The notes: generated by a model from the sequence alone, not told the origin. A DNA stretch of 64,000 bases from Sphingomonas sp. LC-1 (GCF_025371035.1 NZ_JANZXB010000009.1:62001-126000), one strand, 5' to 3'; shown: positions 1 through 12,002, numbered from the stretch's first letter. Made by a program: numbers and translations.

Positions 1-1
1 C

Positions 2-2524
<2,523 letters not shown>

Positions 2525-2547
2525 TCGGGACTATCCATTCCCCCGCT

Positions 2548-2616
2548 CCGTTCAGCCTGAGCGAAGTCGAAGGCCACGCGAATCCCTTGGGCTTCGACTA
2601 CGCTCAGCCTGAACGG
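2548..2616. repeat. REP-like imperfect palindrome downstream of gyrB
   Basis: Two 25-base arms (2548-2572 and 2592-2616) are inverted copies matching at 23 of 25 positions, separated by 19 bases. The arm core is CTGAGCGAAGTCGAAG. It lies between the gyrB stop and the next start. The sequence resembles the dispersed intergenic palindromes common in sphingomonads; it may act as an mRNA 3' end or simply be a REP element. Confidence 0.8.
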
Positions 2617-2657
2617 CGGTTAGGGATGACGGCATCAGAACATAGGAGAGAGCAGGC

Positions 2658-3419
2658 ATGAAGGCGATCGCACTGGGATTGATGCTGACGGCGGCAGCGA
2701 CCGTCGCGGTCGCGCAGCAAAAGCCTGCCGCGTCCACCAAGTCCGCTGCCGTCCCCGCGTACGTCACTGCCGCGCTGGCCGATCCCGCGCGCGCCGATCA
2801 GGCTGCCGATGACGAACGTCGTCAGGCCGCCGCCGTCCTCGCTTTCTCGGGCGTGAAGCCCGGCGACACGGTCATCGATTACCTGCCGGGCAAGGGCTAT
2901 TGGACGCGTATCTTCTCCGGCATCGTCGGGCCGAAGGGGCATGTCTATGCCTATTGGCCCGCCGCCGGACAGAAATATGCCGAGAAGGCGTTGGGTACGA
3001 TCCAGGGCTGGAACCTGCCCAATGCGACCGCGCAGGTGCAGACGGTCAACCTGCCCGTCTCCGACAAGCCGGTCGACCTGTTCTGGACCGTCCAGAATTA
3101 CCATGACGTCGCCAATAAGGATGCGGGCGAACCCGCGCTCCGTGCCTTCGACCAGGCGGTGTTCAAGCTGCTCAAGTCGGGCGGCACCTATGTCATCATC
3201 GATCACGCCGATGCGGTGGGCAAGGGATTGGCCAACACCAACACCACGCACCGGATCGACCCCGATTACGTGAAGCGACAGGTCCAGTCGGTGGGATTCC
3301 GTTTCGTCGGTGAGAGTCGGGTGCTGCGCAATCCCGAGGACGATCATTCGAAGAACGTCTTCGATCCCGCCATTCGCGGGCGCACAGACCAGTTCGTCTA
3401 CAAGTTCCGCAAGCCCTGA
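2658..3419 (+). CDS. Exported methyltransferase-like protein (COG4798 type)
   Basis: A 253-residue protein with a clear Sec signal peptide (hydrophobic stretch ending in VAVAQQ, about residues 1-20), followed by a Rossmann-like methyltransferase fold: DTVIDYLPGKGYWTRIFSG looks like the SAM-binding motif I region, and the later VDLFWTVQNYHD and YVIIDHAD segments fit the class I core. The start is the ATG at 2658, preceded by AGGAGAGAG. A signal peptide on a methyltransferase fold is odd because SAM is not expected in the periplasm. The predicted-methyltransferase family COG4798 is known for this, and its substrate is unknown. It is probably monocistronic. Confidence 0.75.
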   Translation: MKAIALGLMLTAAATVAVAQQKPAASTKSAAVPAYVTAALADPARADQAADDERRQAAAVLAFSGVKPGDTVIDYLPGKGYWTRIFSGIVGPKGHVYAYWPAAGQKYAEKALGTIQGWNLPNATAQVQTVNLPVSDKPVDLFWTVQNYHDVANKDAGEPALRAFDQAVFKLLKSGGTYVIIDHADAVGKGLANTNTTHRIDPDYVKRQVQSVGFRFVGESRVLRNPEDDHSKNVFDPAIRGRTDQFVYKFRKP

Positions 3420-3469
3420 CGCGCCTGCCATGAACCCTATTCCGATCGGCCCGTTGTTGGCGGATCGGA

Positions 3470-3973
3470 ATGGCTGGAGTGGCGCAGATGGCGAAGACGA
3501 AGCACGGCCTGGGTTGGGCGATCGGCGCCGGCGTGGTCGGCGGGCTGGTCGCCTCGCTGGCGATGAACCGGTTTCAAGCCGTGGCGGCGGGTGCGTTCGG
3601 CCAAAAGGGGAGCAATGACGACCCCGCTACCGTGAAGGCCGCCGATACGCTCGCCAGAATGGCGACCGGCGAGCCGCTGACCCAGAAATATCGCGAGACC
3701 TCCGGCGTGATCGTCCATTACGCCACGGGCGCGGTGCTGGGTGGGCTCTATGGCGCGCTGGCACATGAACGGCCTGAGGCGACGTTGGGGCTGGGGGCAC
3801 CCTATGGGCTGGCGACGATGCTGGCGGTGGATGATCTGGCCGTGCCCGCCTTTGGTTGGGGCGCCGCGCCGCAGGACGCGCCCCCCGCGACCCATGCCTA
3901 TAGCGCGGCGTCGCATCTGGTGTTCGGGATGGTGCTGGAGGGGGTTCGGCGATTGACGATGCGAATGGTGTGA
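3470..3973 (+). CDS. Small membrane protein, YagU/DUF1440-like
   Basis: A 167-residue protein with several hydrophobic stretches: GAGVVGGLVASLAM near the N-terminus, a central VHYATGAVLGGLYGAL, then GLATMLAVDDLAV. The small-residue-rich helices and the HYATGA...G-LYG pattern resemble the YagU/DUF1440 inner-membrane family. A second ATG at 3488 (MAKTKHG) is preceded by GGAG at a plausible distance and may be the real start, giving 161 residues. Function is unknown; I infer only an integral membrane protein. It ends 40 bases before the convergent phosphorelay operon. Confidence 0.6.
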   Translation: MAGVAQMAKTKHGLGWAIGAGVVGGLVASLAMNRFQAVAAGAFGQKGSNDDPATVKAADTLARMATGEPLTQKYRETSGVIVHYATGAVLGGLYGALAHERPEATLGLGAPYGLATMLAVDDLAVPAFGWGAAPQDAPPATHAYSAASHLVFGMVLEGVRRLTMRMV

Positions 3974-4013
3974 AAGGGAGGGGCCGGCAAACCGAGCGCC
4001 CCCGCACGGCACG

Positions 4014-5054
4014 CTAGACCGGCACCCTCAGCATCGCGCGGACACCCTGATGCGCGGGGTCATATTCCACCACGGTCTGCAGGCTCTGGGCCATCGCGCG
4101 GATCAGTTTCGCGCCAAGGCCCGTCCCCTTGGGAGCCTGATCGACCGCCATGCCACAGCCATCGTCCTCCACCACCAGCAGGCAATGCTCTTCGCCGCGC
4201 GTCAGGGTGATGCGCACCTCGCCCACGCCGTCGGGATAGGCATATTTACAGGCATTGGTGACCAGTTCGGTCACGATCACGCCGATCGACACCGCCCGGT
4301 CGGTCTTCACGCGGATCGGTTCGGCGACCAGCGTCAGGGTGCGGGGGCAGGCATCGCTCGACCAGCTTTCGCCCAATTCCTCGATCAGCGCGCCCAGATA
4401 GTCGCGCAGATCGACCTGATCCACGTCATTGGCGGTGTAGAGGCGCCGATGCACCTGTGCGATGGCGCGGATGCGGCGCTGCGTATCCTCCAGCGCGTCG
4501 CGCGCGCGGGCGTCGTCCAATCCGCCCTTTTGCAGTCCGACCATCGCCGACACGAGTTGCAGCGAGTTGGCGACGCGGTGATTGACCTCGCTTAGCATCG
4601 CTTCCAGCCGCGCATTGGAGGCGCGCAGTTCGGCTTCGGCGGCGGCCTTGGCGCGTTCCAGCCGGGCGCGGTCGAGCACCTGCTCGAAACTGGCGGACAG
4701 CAGGTCGAAGAAATCCTCGCCCACCGTCTTCACCACGTAATCGGCTGCCCCCGCCTTCAACGCGGCGACCGCGATCCGCCCTTCGTCCGACCCCGTGACA
4801 TAGACGACCGGCGGCGGATCGGGCAGCGCGGTGATCGCGGCCAGCGTTTCCAGTCCGTCCATGCCCGGCATATAATGGTCGACCGCGACCAGATCGAACT
4901 CGCCTTCCGCGGCCAGCGCGATCCCCTCGGTCCCCGACGCCGCGCACGATACCGAATAGCCATGGCGGCTCAGCGCACGCGACACCAGACGGCGCAGCGC
5001 GTCGTCATCGTCGATATACAGGATGCGGGGCGGGCCGCCGGTCGTCATGGGCAA
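4014..5054 (-). CDS. Receiver-HisKA_2 hybrid sensor kinase
   Basis: A 346-residue cytoplasmic protein. Residues 8-120 are a receiver domain with the acidic patch IDDDD, a phospho-acceptor Asp near residue 59 (VDHYMPGMDGLE) and the conserved Lys in VVKT. A short coiled coil (about 125-155) leads to a HisKA_2 dimerisation domain with the phospho-acceptor His near 159 (EVNHRVANSLQLV), then an HATPase_c domain (ELVTNACKYAYPDG, VEDDGCGM, GTGLGAKLI). It has no sensor or membrane segment, so its input should be phosphoryl transfer to its own receiver. It is the last gene of a three-gene operon, 8 bases after the single-domain receiver, which suggests relay from the CHASE3 kinase. Confidence 0.85.
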   Translation of the reverse strand: MPMTTGGPPRILYIDDDDALRRLVSRALSRHGYSVSCAASGTEGIALAAEGEFDLVAVDHYMPGMDGLETLAAITALPDPPPVVYVTGSDEGRIAVAALKAGAADYVVKTVGEDFFDLLSASFEQVLDRARLERAKAAAEAELRASNARLEAMLSEVNHRVANSLQLVSAMVGLQKGGLDDARARDALEDTQRRIRAIAQVHRRLYTANDVDQVDLRDYLGALIEELGESWSSDACPRTLTLVAEPIRVKTDRAVSIGVIVTELVTNACKYAYPDGVGEVRITLTRGEEHCLLVVEDDGCGMAVDQAPKGTGLGAKLIRAMAQSLQTVVEYDPAHQGVRAMLRVPV

Positions 5055-5062
5055 GCGGGCGA

Positions 5063-5506
5063 TCAGCCCTCTACCTCGGGCACCTGGATCACCGACAGGA
5101 ACAGGCCGAGCTGGCGGATGGCCTGGGCGAAATTCTCGTAATTGACGGGCTTGGTGATGTAGACGTTGCAGCCCAGATCATAGCAGCGCTGAATTTCCAC
5201 CTTGTCGTCGGTGGTGGTCAGCACGACGACCGGCGCCCGGCGCAGCGGGCTGCTATCGTCCTTGATCTTCGCCAGGATGTCGGTGCCGCTCATATCGGGC
5301 AGATTGAGGTCGAGCAGGACCAGCGACGGGCCACTCTTGGCCGGGCCGTCGGGCGCGTTGAACAGGAAGTCGAGCGCGGTGGTGCCATCGGTGAAGTGCC
5401 GAATATCGTTCAGGATGCCGGCGCGCCGGATATTCTTCTCGATCAGGCGGGCATGGCCTTCGTCATCCTCGATCATGACGATACCCACGGAGCGATGGTC
5501 GTTCAT
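5063..5506 (-). CDS. Single-domain response regulator (Rcp1-like)
   Basis: A 147-residue stand-alone receiver. The acidic pocket is IEDDEGHARL, the phospho-acceptor Asp is near residue 66 (LLDLNLPDMSG), Thr is in VLTTTDD and the conserved Lys is in ITKPVNYENFAQAI. The signature (IEDDEGHARLIEKN..., DLGCNVYITKPV) is that of the CheY-like regulators found next to phytochrome-type kinases. No output domain is present, so it likely shuttles phosphate. Its start immediately follows the stop of the upstream kinase, and it lies between the two kinases of the operon. Confidence 0.88.
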   Translation of the reverse strand: MNDHRSVGIVMIEDDEGHARLIEKNIRRAGILNDIRHFTDGTTALDFLFNAPDGPAKSGPSLVLLDLNLPDMSGTDILAKIKDDSSPLRRAPVVVLTTTDDKVEIQRCYDLGCNVYITKPVNYENFAQAIRQLGLFLSVIQVPEVEG

Positions 5507-7006
5507 TCAGGCGCCTTCGATGGAAAGAGTGGGGGGTAGCGACAGAAAGAAGGTCGCGCCTTGACCCAGTTGAGACTCGACGGAAATCGTACCGCCCAGA
5601 CGATAGGCCAGCGCGCGGACATGGGCCAGACCGATCCCTTCGCCCGGCTGGTCCTGCTGGCCCGACCGGCGGAACAGGTCGAAGATACGCTGATGGTCGC
5701 GCGGGTCGATGCCGCGGCCATTGTCGCGCACCGCCACGATCACGCGCCCCGGCGTCTGCTGCACCGAGACATGGACCTCGGCCGGGCGCGTCGGATGACG
5801 GTATTTGGTCGCATTCTCGATCAGGTTGGAGAGGATCTGCTCCAGCGCGATCCGGTCGCTGACGATCACCGGCATCGGCCGTTCGATCGTCACGGCGACG
5901 CCGCGATCGTCGATGACATGGCGGATCGAATCGGTGATCTGCTCGACCAGCTGGTCCAGCGCGATCATTTCGGGGGCCAGCACCCGGCGTCCCTCGCGGC
6001 TGAGCTTCAGGATGGCGTTGATCAGCCGGTCCATCTTGGCGGTCGAGGTGCGGATGAAGCCGATCGCCTCGGGCAGATCCTCGCGCGCGGCGAGGCGGGC
6101 CTCTTCGGTCACGATCTGCGGCGCTTCGGCTTCGGCGCGGTCGATCAGTTCGGCCAGCGGCTGGGTCGCGGCGGAGAGTTCGGAGGTGAAGCCCATGACG
6201 TTGACCAGGGGCGAACGCAGGTCGTGACTGACGATATAGGCGAAACGCTGAATCTCTTCGTTCGCCAGCGCCAGATCGGCGGTACGCTCCTTGACCTGAT
6301 CCTCCAGCGTCGCGTTCAGACCGGCCAGCGCCATGCGCGAGGCGTGCAGGTCGCGGGTATAGCGGCGCACGGTCAGGAAGGACACGATCGACACCAGCAC
6401 GAACAGCAATGCCGCGACCGCCACGACGATCGAGAAGGTCCGTCGGCTGGCGCTTTGTTCGGCATCGCGCAGCGCGAGCAGGCGGCGTTCCTCGCGTGCC
6501 ATGCCGTCGAACACCATGCGCAGCTTCTGCATCCGTTGCAGCCCGCTGTCCGCGCGGAACAGACGAAGCGCCTCGGCCCCGCGCCCTTGCCGTACCAAGG
6601 CGTTGGTCGCGCGCTGCGCCGCGTCGAGTTCGGCCAGCCGCTCGCCGACCTGCCGCATCGGTTCGCGTTGGCGGGGATTGTCGGCGGTCAGCCGCCGAAG
6701 CTCGGCCACCTGCGGGATCAGCGCAGCATGGGCCTGCTGGAAGCTTTCGAGAAAGGCCGGCGTGCCCGCCAGCATATAGCCGCGACGGGCGGTTTCCTTT
6801 TGCTCGGCCAATCGGCGTGCCTCAATCAGCTCGCTTTCGACGCGATAGGTGTGGACGACCCAATCGCTATGTCGATTGCCCTGCCGGATGGCATAGCCCG
6901 CCGCGATGGCAGCGGCCAGAAGCGCCAGAAATCCCGTCGCCATGGCGGCGATCAGGATACGACCGATGGGATTTGCGCCGCTGGGCGCGCTACTCAACCC
7001 CTGCAT
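5507..7006 (-). CDS. CHASE3-domain sensor histidine kinase
   Basis: A 499-residue membrane kinase. A transmembrane helix at about 15-40 and another at about 192-213 bracket a helical periplasmic domain of CHASE3 type (QKETARRGYMLAG at 69-81 is characteristic). A coiled linker (225-255) leads to HisKA with the phospho-acceptor His near 261 (YIVSHDLRSPLVNV) and HATPase_c with N-box NLIENATKY, G1 VRDNGRGID, F-box IFDLFRR and G2 GEGIGLAHVRAL. It is the promoter-proximal gene of the three-gene relay operon and is probably the sensory input for the downstream receiver and hybrid kinase. The signal is not deducible from sequence. Confidence 0.88.
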   Translation of the reverse strand: MQGLSSAPSGANPIGRILIAAMATGFLALLAAAIAAGYAIRQGNRHSDWVVHTYRVESELIEARRLAEQKETARRGYMLAGTPAFLESFQQAHAALIPQVAELRRLTADNPRQREPMRQVGERLAELDAAQRATNALVRQGRGAEALRLFRADSGLQRMQKLRMVFDGMAREERRLLALRDAEQSASRRTFSIVVAVAALLFVLVSIVSFLTVRRYTRDLHASRMALAGLNATLEDQVKERTADLALANEEIQRFAYIVSHDLRSPLVNVMGFTSELSAATQPLAELIDRAEAEAPQIVTEEARLAAREDLPEAIGFIRTSTAKMDRLINAILKLSREGRRVLAPEMIALDQLVEQITDSIRHVIDDRGVAVTIERPMPVIVSDRIALEQILSNLIENATKYRHPTRPAEVHVSVQQTPGRVIVAVRDNGRGIDPRDHQRIFDLFRRSGQQDQPGEGIGLAHVRALAYRLGGTISVESQLGQGATFFLSLPPTLSIEGA

Positions 7007-7057
7007 AACGAACGCCTTATCGAAGGATGCGTAGCGTTACCAGCGGTTGAGTCCCGA

Positions 7058-7819
7058 TCACAGCAACAGTTCCTGCGGGGTAGGACGTCCGACATGACCG
7101 CCGCCGCGCCGCCGCGCCATCTCGGTCTCGGCGGTGAAGCGGACATCGGGATCGCGATCGGTCAGGAATCCCATCAGCGAATCCTCGTCGATCTCGCGCC
7201 AGTCCTTGCCGCGATCGGGTCCATAGCGGACGCGCGGCAACAGGCCGGGGCTGCGCGACCATTCCAGCAATTGCGCCAGGCTCGCCTCGTTCAACTGGTC
7301 GCGCAAATGGTGCGCGGTGACATAGGCGTCGGGAAAGGCGCGGTGGATGGGCAGGCCACGTTCGTGCACCAGTCCCTCCGGCTTGCGCCAGTACCGCAAT
7401 ACCTGGTTGGAAAAACTGGGACTGTCGGGCCAGAGGCGAAGCGCGCATTTCCAGGTGCAGATCCAGTCGGCGGACCGGGTCATGGCGGGGGTACAATATT
7501 GCTGCTCGAAATCCGCACGATGCGCCGCCAGCGCCAGGCGGCGCGGCCATGGGTCGAGCACTCGGCGTGCGACGTCATGCCACCAGGGCGCGTCGGCGAC
7601 CTGTTCGTCCAGAATATGATGGATCGCCTGGGTGATGGGCGGGATGGGGCGGCCCGGATTGACCAGGATGCTGCCGCCTTCGCCCTCCAGCTCCCAGCGG
7701 CCGTCCTTGCCCAACGCGACGTCCTGCCAGCCGATCTCGCACACGCCGTGCGTCGGCGGGGCCTGTCCGGTCGTCTCCAGGTCGATGACGCGGATGATCT
7801 GGGGCTGGGGACGTTGCAT
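7058..7819 (-). CDS. DnaQ-like 3'-5' exonuclease (exodeoxyribonuclease X type)
   Basis: A 253-residue cytoplasmic protein with a DEDD exonuclease core: ExoI motif VIDLETTG (Asp13, Glu15), an ExoII-like region AAHRADFEQQY, and ExoIII motif HRAFPDAYVTAHHL, in which H-x-A-x(2)-D supplies the catalytic residues of the DEDDh class. The C-terminal 90 residues, after the nuclease fold, include a WSRSPGLLPRVRYGPDRGKDW segment seen in exodeoxyribonuclease X-like proteins. It lies between folP and the kinase operon on the same strand as both, with 40 bases to folP. Role inferred: DNA processing or repair; the native substrate is unknown. Confidence 0.8.
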   Translation of the reverse strand: MQRPQPQIIRVIDLETTGQAPPTHGVCEIGWQDVALGKDGRWELEGEGGSILVNPGRPIPPITQAIHHILDEQVADAPWWHDVARRVLDPWPRRLALAAHRADFEQQYCTPAMTRSADWICTWKCALRLWPDSPSFSNQVLRYWRKPEGLVHERGLPIHRAFPDAYVTAHHLRDQLNEASLAQLLEWSRSPGLLPRVRYGPDRGKDWREIDEDSLMGFLTDRDPDVRFTAETEMARRRGGGHVGRPTPQELLL

Positions 7820-7859
7820 CGGCCCTATGTGGGCGTTTGGCCCGCGAAAAGCGAGGGGG

Positions 7860-8915
7860 TTATCCCATCAGCGCGCGGTCGCGAAGGCCCCGCCAGACAT
7901 GCAGGGCCTGCACCGTCTCGGCGACGTCGTGGACGCGGATGAGCTGGACGCCCGCCTCCGCACCCTTGAGCGCCAAAGCGAGCGAGCCGCCCAGCCGCGC
8001 ATCGACCGGGGCCTCGTTCGACAGCGCGCCGATCATCCGCTTGCGGCTGGCCCCCAGCATGATCGGGCAGCCCAGGCCATGGAAAATCGCAAGCCCGTTG
8101 ATCAGCGCCAGATTGTCCGCCAGCGACTTGCCGAACCCGATGCCCGGATCGACCATGATCCGCGAACGGGGAACGCCCGCCGCCTCGACCGCCGCGATCC
8201 GCGCCTCGAGCCAGTCGAACACCTCGGTCAGCACATCGGCATAATCGATCCGGCCATGCCCACCCTTGGCCGGATCGGGAGAGTGCATCAGGATGACCGG
8301 GCAACCGGCCTTCGCCACCACCTCCAGCGCGCGGTCGTCCCACAGCAAGGCCGCGACATCGTTGACGATCCCGGCTCCGGCGGCGAGCGCGGCTTCCATC
8401 ACGGCGGCCTTGCGCGTGTCGATTGAGACCAGCGCGCCGCCGCGGGCCAGCCGTTCGATGACGGGGGCGGTGCGGGCGACCTCGTCGCCTTCCCAGACGG
8501 GGGCTGCGCCGGGGCGGGTGGACTCCCCGCCCAGATCGATCACCGCCGCGCCCTGGGCGGCCATCGCCATGCCGCTGTCGGCCGCCGCCGCCGGATCGCC
8601 GATATGCTTGCCGCCGTCGGAGAAGCTGTCGGGGGTGACGTTCAGGATCGCGGCAAGCTGGGGGTGGTCGAAGCGCAGGGTGCGTCCGCCCATGGTCCAG
8701 GGCGCGCGGGGGGTGGTGAAAGCGGCGTGCAGCGCCCGGGCGCGGGGGGAGCCGCCCAGTTCCTCCGCGAAGCGCGCGACGGGGACGATGCGGCGGCTTG
8801 TGCCTTCGCGGACCTCATAGGCCGCAAACCACTGCATCCCGCCCGCCAGCCGCGTGACGCTGCCTTCCTCCAGCCCGATAGGAGTGTCGACAAACTGGAC
8901 GGGGCGCAGATGCAT
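7860..8915 (-). CDS. folP: Dihydropteroate synthase
   Basis: Condenses 6-hydroxymethyl-dihydropterin pyrophosphate with p-aminobenzoate in folate synthesis; cytoplasmic TIM barrel. Signature loops are visible: ILNVTPDSFSDGG, IDLGGESTRPGA, VSIDTRKAAV, VNDVAAL, MHSPDP, DPGIGFGKS and GASRKRMIG. The protein carries about 75 residues before the barrel, longer than E. coli FolP, as is usual for alphaproteobacterial versions. The ATG at 8915, preceded by AGAAGG, is preferred over an in-frame TTG at 8930. The region upstream is occupied by a palindromic repeat pair, whose GGGGAGG end sits just before the start. Confidence 0.93.
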   Translation of the reverse strand: MHLRPVQFVDTPIGLEEGSVTRLAGGMQWFAAYEVREGTSRRIVPVARFAEELGGSPRARALHAAFTTPRAPWTMGGRTLRFDHPQLAAILNVTPDSFSDGGKHIGDPAAAADSGMAMAAQGAAVIDLGGESTRPGAAPVWEGDEVARTAPVIERLARGGALVSIDTRKAAVMEAALAAGAGIVNDVAALLWDDRALEVVAKAGCPVILMHSPDPAKGGHGRIDYADVLTEVFDWLEARIAAVEAAGVPRSRIMVDPGIGFGKSLADNLALINGLAIFHGLGCPIMLGASRKRMIGALSNEAPVDARLGGSLALALKGAEAGVQLIRVHDVAETVQALHVWRGLRDRALMG

Positions 8916-8930
8916 GGGGAGCCTTCTCAA

Positions 8931-9048
8931 TTCCTCCCCTGCAAGGGGAGGGGGACCAGCGAAGCTGGTGGAGGGGTATCACCCCCCTCGATAACGGGAC
9001 ACCCCTCCGACGCGCTAAGCGCGCCACCTCCCCTTCCAGGGCAGGAAT
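8931..9048. repeat. Inverted pair of palindromic intergenic repeats (MITE-like, no ORF)
   Basis: The left half (8931-8977) reads TTCCTCCCC then AAGGGGAGGGGGACC, a short stem-loop around GCGAAGC, then TGGTGGAGGGG. The right half (about 9000-9048) is the same design inverted, with a different central stem (GCGCGCTTAGCGCG on the minus strand) and ending GCAGGAA. About 20 bases separate the halves. This matches the two ends of the DUF559-carrying element at 16158-16606, so this may be a compact, gene-less relative. It occupies the folP-ccrM intergenic space. Confidence 0.8.
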
Positions 9049-9054
9049 ATGGGG

Positions 9055-10209
<1,155 letters not shown>

Positions 10210-10240
10210 CTACCCTCGAACCCTCGCATCCACCCGGAAT

Positions 10241-10381
10241 GAGTCGGTCGTCAAGAGGCGATTCGCACGCGCGACTCGCGGGATTCCGCCAGATTCGCGG
10301 AAATATTGCGTCGTCATGGCAGATATTGGGGGTGTGGATAACTTGGCCCCCTAGGGAGTGGGGGTGTGGCGAGAGCGACTC
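10241..10381 (-). promoter_or_regulatory. GANTC cluster and DnaA box upstream of ccrM
   Basis: Six GANTC sites lie at 10241, 10260, 10273, 10282, 10292 and 10377 (first base of each), five of them within 56 bases. A perfect DnaA box (TTATCCACA on the minus strand) is at 10333-10341. On the minus strand a TTGACG hexamer, a plausible -35 element, sits among the GANTC sites just upstream of GACTCATTCC. This is the ccrM 5' region, between the rnhB stop and the ccrM start. In Caulobacter, GANTC sites in the ccrM leader and upstream region feed methylation state back on transcription. The same logic is inferred here. Confidence 0.7.
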
Positions 10382-10454
10382 GGGACGCATGAAATTCCTT
10401 CTTCGTCACGGCCTGCGGACACTGTCCCCTTTCACGACTGCGATGGACGGGATT

Positions 10455-11051
10455 TCAGAGATCGAGATAGCATTGCGCCACGGGGGCGAAGCTGCGCCGG
10501 TGGAGCGGGGTGGGTCCGTGTTCGCGAAGCGCCGCCAGATGGGTGGCCGAGCCGTAACCCTTGTTGGAATGCCAGCCATAAGCGGGCCATTCCGCCGCCG
10601 CCGCGATCATCATCTCGTCACGGACATGCTTGGCGACGATCGAGGCCGCGCCGATGGCCAGCGACTTGGCATCGCCGCCGACGATCGCGGTCGCGGCATA
10701 GCCCCATTTGGGCAGGCGGTTGCCGTCGACCAGCACATGCGCGGGGTGGCATCCCAGCGTCGCGACCACCGCGTCGACGGCCAGCGTCATCGCCTTCATC
10801 GTCGCCCAATAGATGTTCAGGCGGTCAATCTCCTCGGGATGGACCACTCCGACGCCGACGACCGCGCAGACGCGGATCTCGGCGCAGAGGCGCGCGCGGG
10901 TCTTCTCGGTCAGCTTCTTGGAATCGTTGATGCCGCCGGGGCAATCGCGCTCGGGCAGGATGACGGCGGCGGCGACCACCGGCCCCGCCAGCGGCCCGCG
11001 CCCCGCCTCATCCACGCCGCACAGGGGCATGGGAAAACCGGTATCGACCAT
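10455..11051 (-). CDS. rnhB: Ribonuclease HII
   Basis: Removes RNA from RNA-DNA hybrids and single ribonucleotides from DNA. The catalytic core is clear: CGVDEAGRGPLAGPV carries the paired Asp-Glu, followed by DSKKLTEKTR, HVLVDGNRLP with the third acidic residue, and the helix GAASIVAKHVRDEMM, then YGWHSNKGYGSATHLAAL near the C-terminus. The frame extends upstream to 11114, but the ATG at 11051 (MVDTGFPMPLCGVDE, 198 residues) gives the normal family N-terminus. It precedes ccrM on the same strand. Confidence 0.94.
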   Translation of the reverse strand: MVDTGFPMPLCGVDEAGRGPLAGPVVAAAVILPERDCPGGINDSKKLTEKTRARLCAEIRVCAVVGVGVVHPEEIDRLNIYWATMKAMTLAVDAVVATLGCHPAHVLVDGNRLPKWGYAATAIVGGDAKSLAIGAASIVAKHVRDEMMIAAAAEWPAYGWHSNKGYGSATHLAALREHGPTPLHRRSFAPVAQCYLDL

Positions 11052-11174
11052 GGGACGGGCATTATCGGGGTGGACGCAATTTGCAAACGCCCATCGCGGC
11101 GGAGGTTCGACCATACGCCGTCATGTGCCAACCCCCTTGGCGCAAGTGGGAGGAGAGGAGGGGAAGGGCGGCGC

Positions 11175-12002
11175 CTATCCCCAGCGCGCGGCGAAGGCGG
11201 CGGCATCCCAGCCTTCGCGGCTGATCGCGGCGAGCAGGTGATAGAAGGGGACCATGCCCAGCCCGTGCCCCATTGGGCCATGCCCCTGGCCCAGCCCTGG
11301 CGCGGCGGCGAGCGCGGCCTGGACGAAGGCGATGGCGCGGTCCACCGAGTCCGCCAGTGACAGGCCCTGTCCCAGCCCGGTGGCGATCGCGCTGGCGAGC
11401 GTGCAACCCGTGCCATGGGTCGAGCGCGTGTCGAGCCGGGGATGCTGCCAGCGTTGTTCGCCCTGCGGTTCGACCAGGCGATCCTCGATCACCGGCCCTT
11501 CGCCATGCCCGCCCTTGACCAGCAGCGCGCTTGTTTGGCGGCGGACCATCGCCTCTCCACCCAGCGCGGCGAGTTCGGGCAGGTTGGGCGTGGTCAGGCT
11601 GGCCAGCGCCAGGAACCGGCGAAAGGCGGCAATGACATCGGCATCGGCCAGCACCGATCCGCTGGTCGCGATCATCACCGGATCGAACACGACGGGCAGG
11701 TCCAGCGTCTCCAGCCGGTCCGCCAGCGCATGCGCGGTCTGCGCCGATCCGATCATCCCGATCTTGATCGCGTCGGCGCCGATGTCCGCCAGCACGCTGT
11801 CGATCTGTGCCATTACCATCTCGGTCGGCACGGGGTGGACCGCCTGCACGCCCAGCGTATTTTGCGCGGTGATGGCGGTGATCGCGGTCATGGGGTGACC
11901 GCCCAGCATCGCCACCGTCTTGATGTCCGCCTGTATCCCCGCGCCACCTCCGGAATCGGAACCGGCGACGATCAGGATGCGGGGCGGGGGAGGCACGGTC
12001 AT
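11175..12002 (-). CDS. thiD: Hydroxymethylpyrimidine/phosphomethylpyrimidine kinase
   Basis: Phosphorylates HMP and HMP-phosphate in thiamine biosynthesis. This ribokinase-fold protein of 275 residues has the family motifs ILIVAGSDSGGGAGIQADIKT at the N-terminus, TAITAQNT, IKIGMIG, VFDPVMIATSG, LTTPNLPE, LVKGGHG and the anion-hole motif THGTGCTLASAIAT near the C-terminus. The open frame runs back to 12116, but the ATG at 12002 gives the standard start. A search of the minus-strand leader did not reveal a TPP riboswitch core. No other thi gene is adjacent. Confidence 0.93.
   Translation of the reverse strand: MTVPPPPRILIVAGSDSGGGAGIQADIKTVAMLGGHPMTAITAITAQNTLGVQAVHPVPTEMVMAQIDSVLADIGADAIKIGMIGSAQTAHALADRLETLDLPVVFDPVMIATSGSVLADADVIAAFRRFLALASLTTPNLPELAALGGEAMVRRQTSALLVKGGHGEGPVIEDRLVEPQGEQRWQHPRLDTRSTHGTGCTLASAIATGLGQGLSLADSVDRAIAFVQAALAAAPGLGQGHGPMGHGLGMVPFYHLLAAISREGWDAAAFAARWG

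Noticed and set aside
5561-7942. Very long open frame antisense to the kinase and exonuclease genes
   Set aside because: It is opposite well-supported genes, is rich in Arg, Gly, His and Asp, and has no recognisable domain; high GC creates such frames. The same applies to 27700-30327, 35883-38126, 41027-44044 and 59093-61849.
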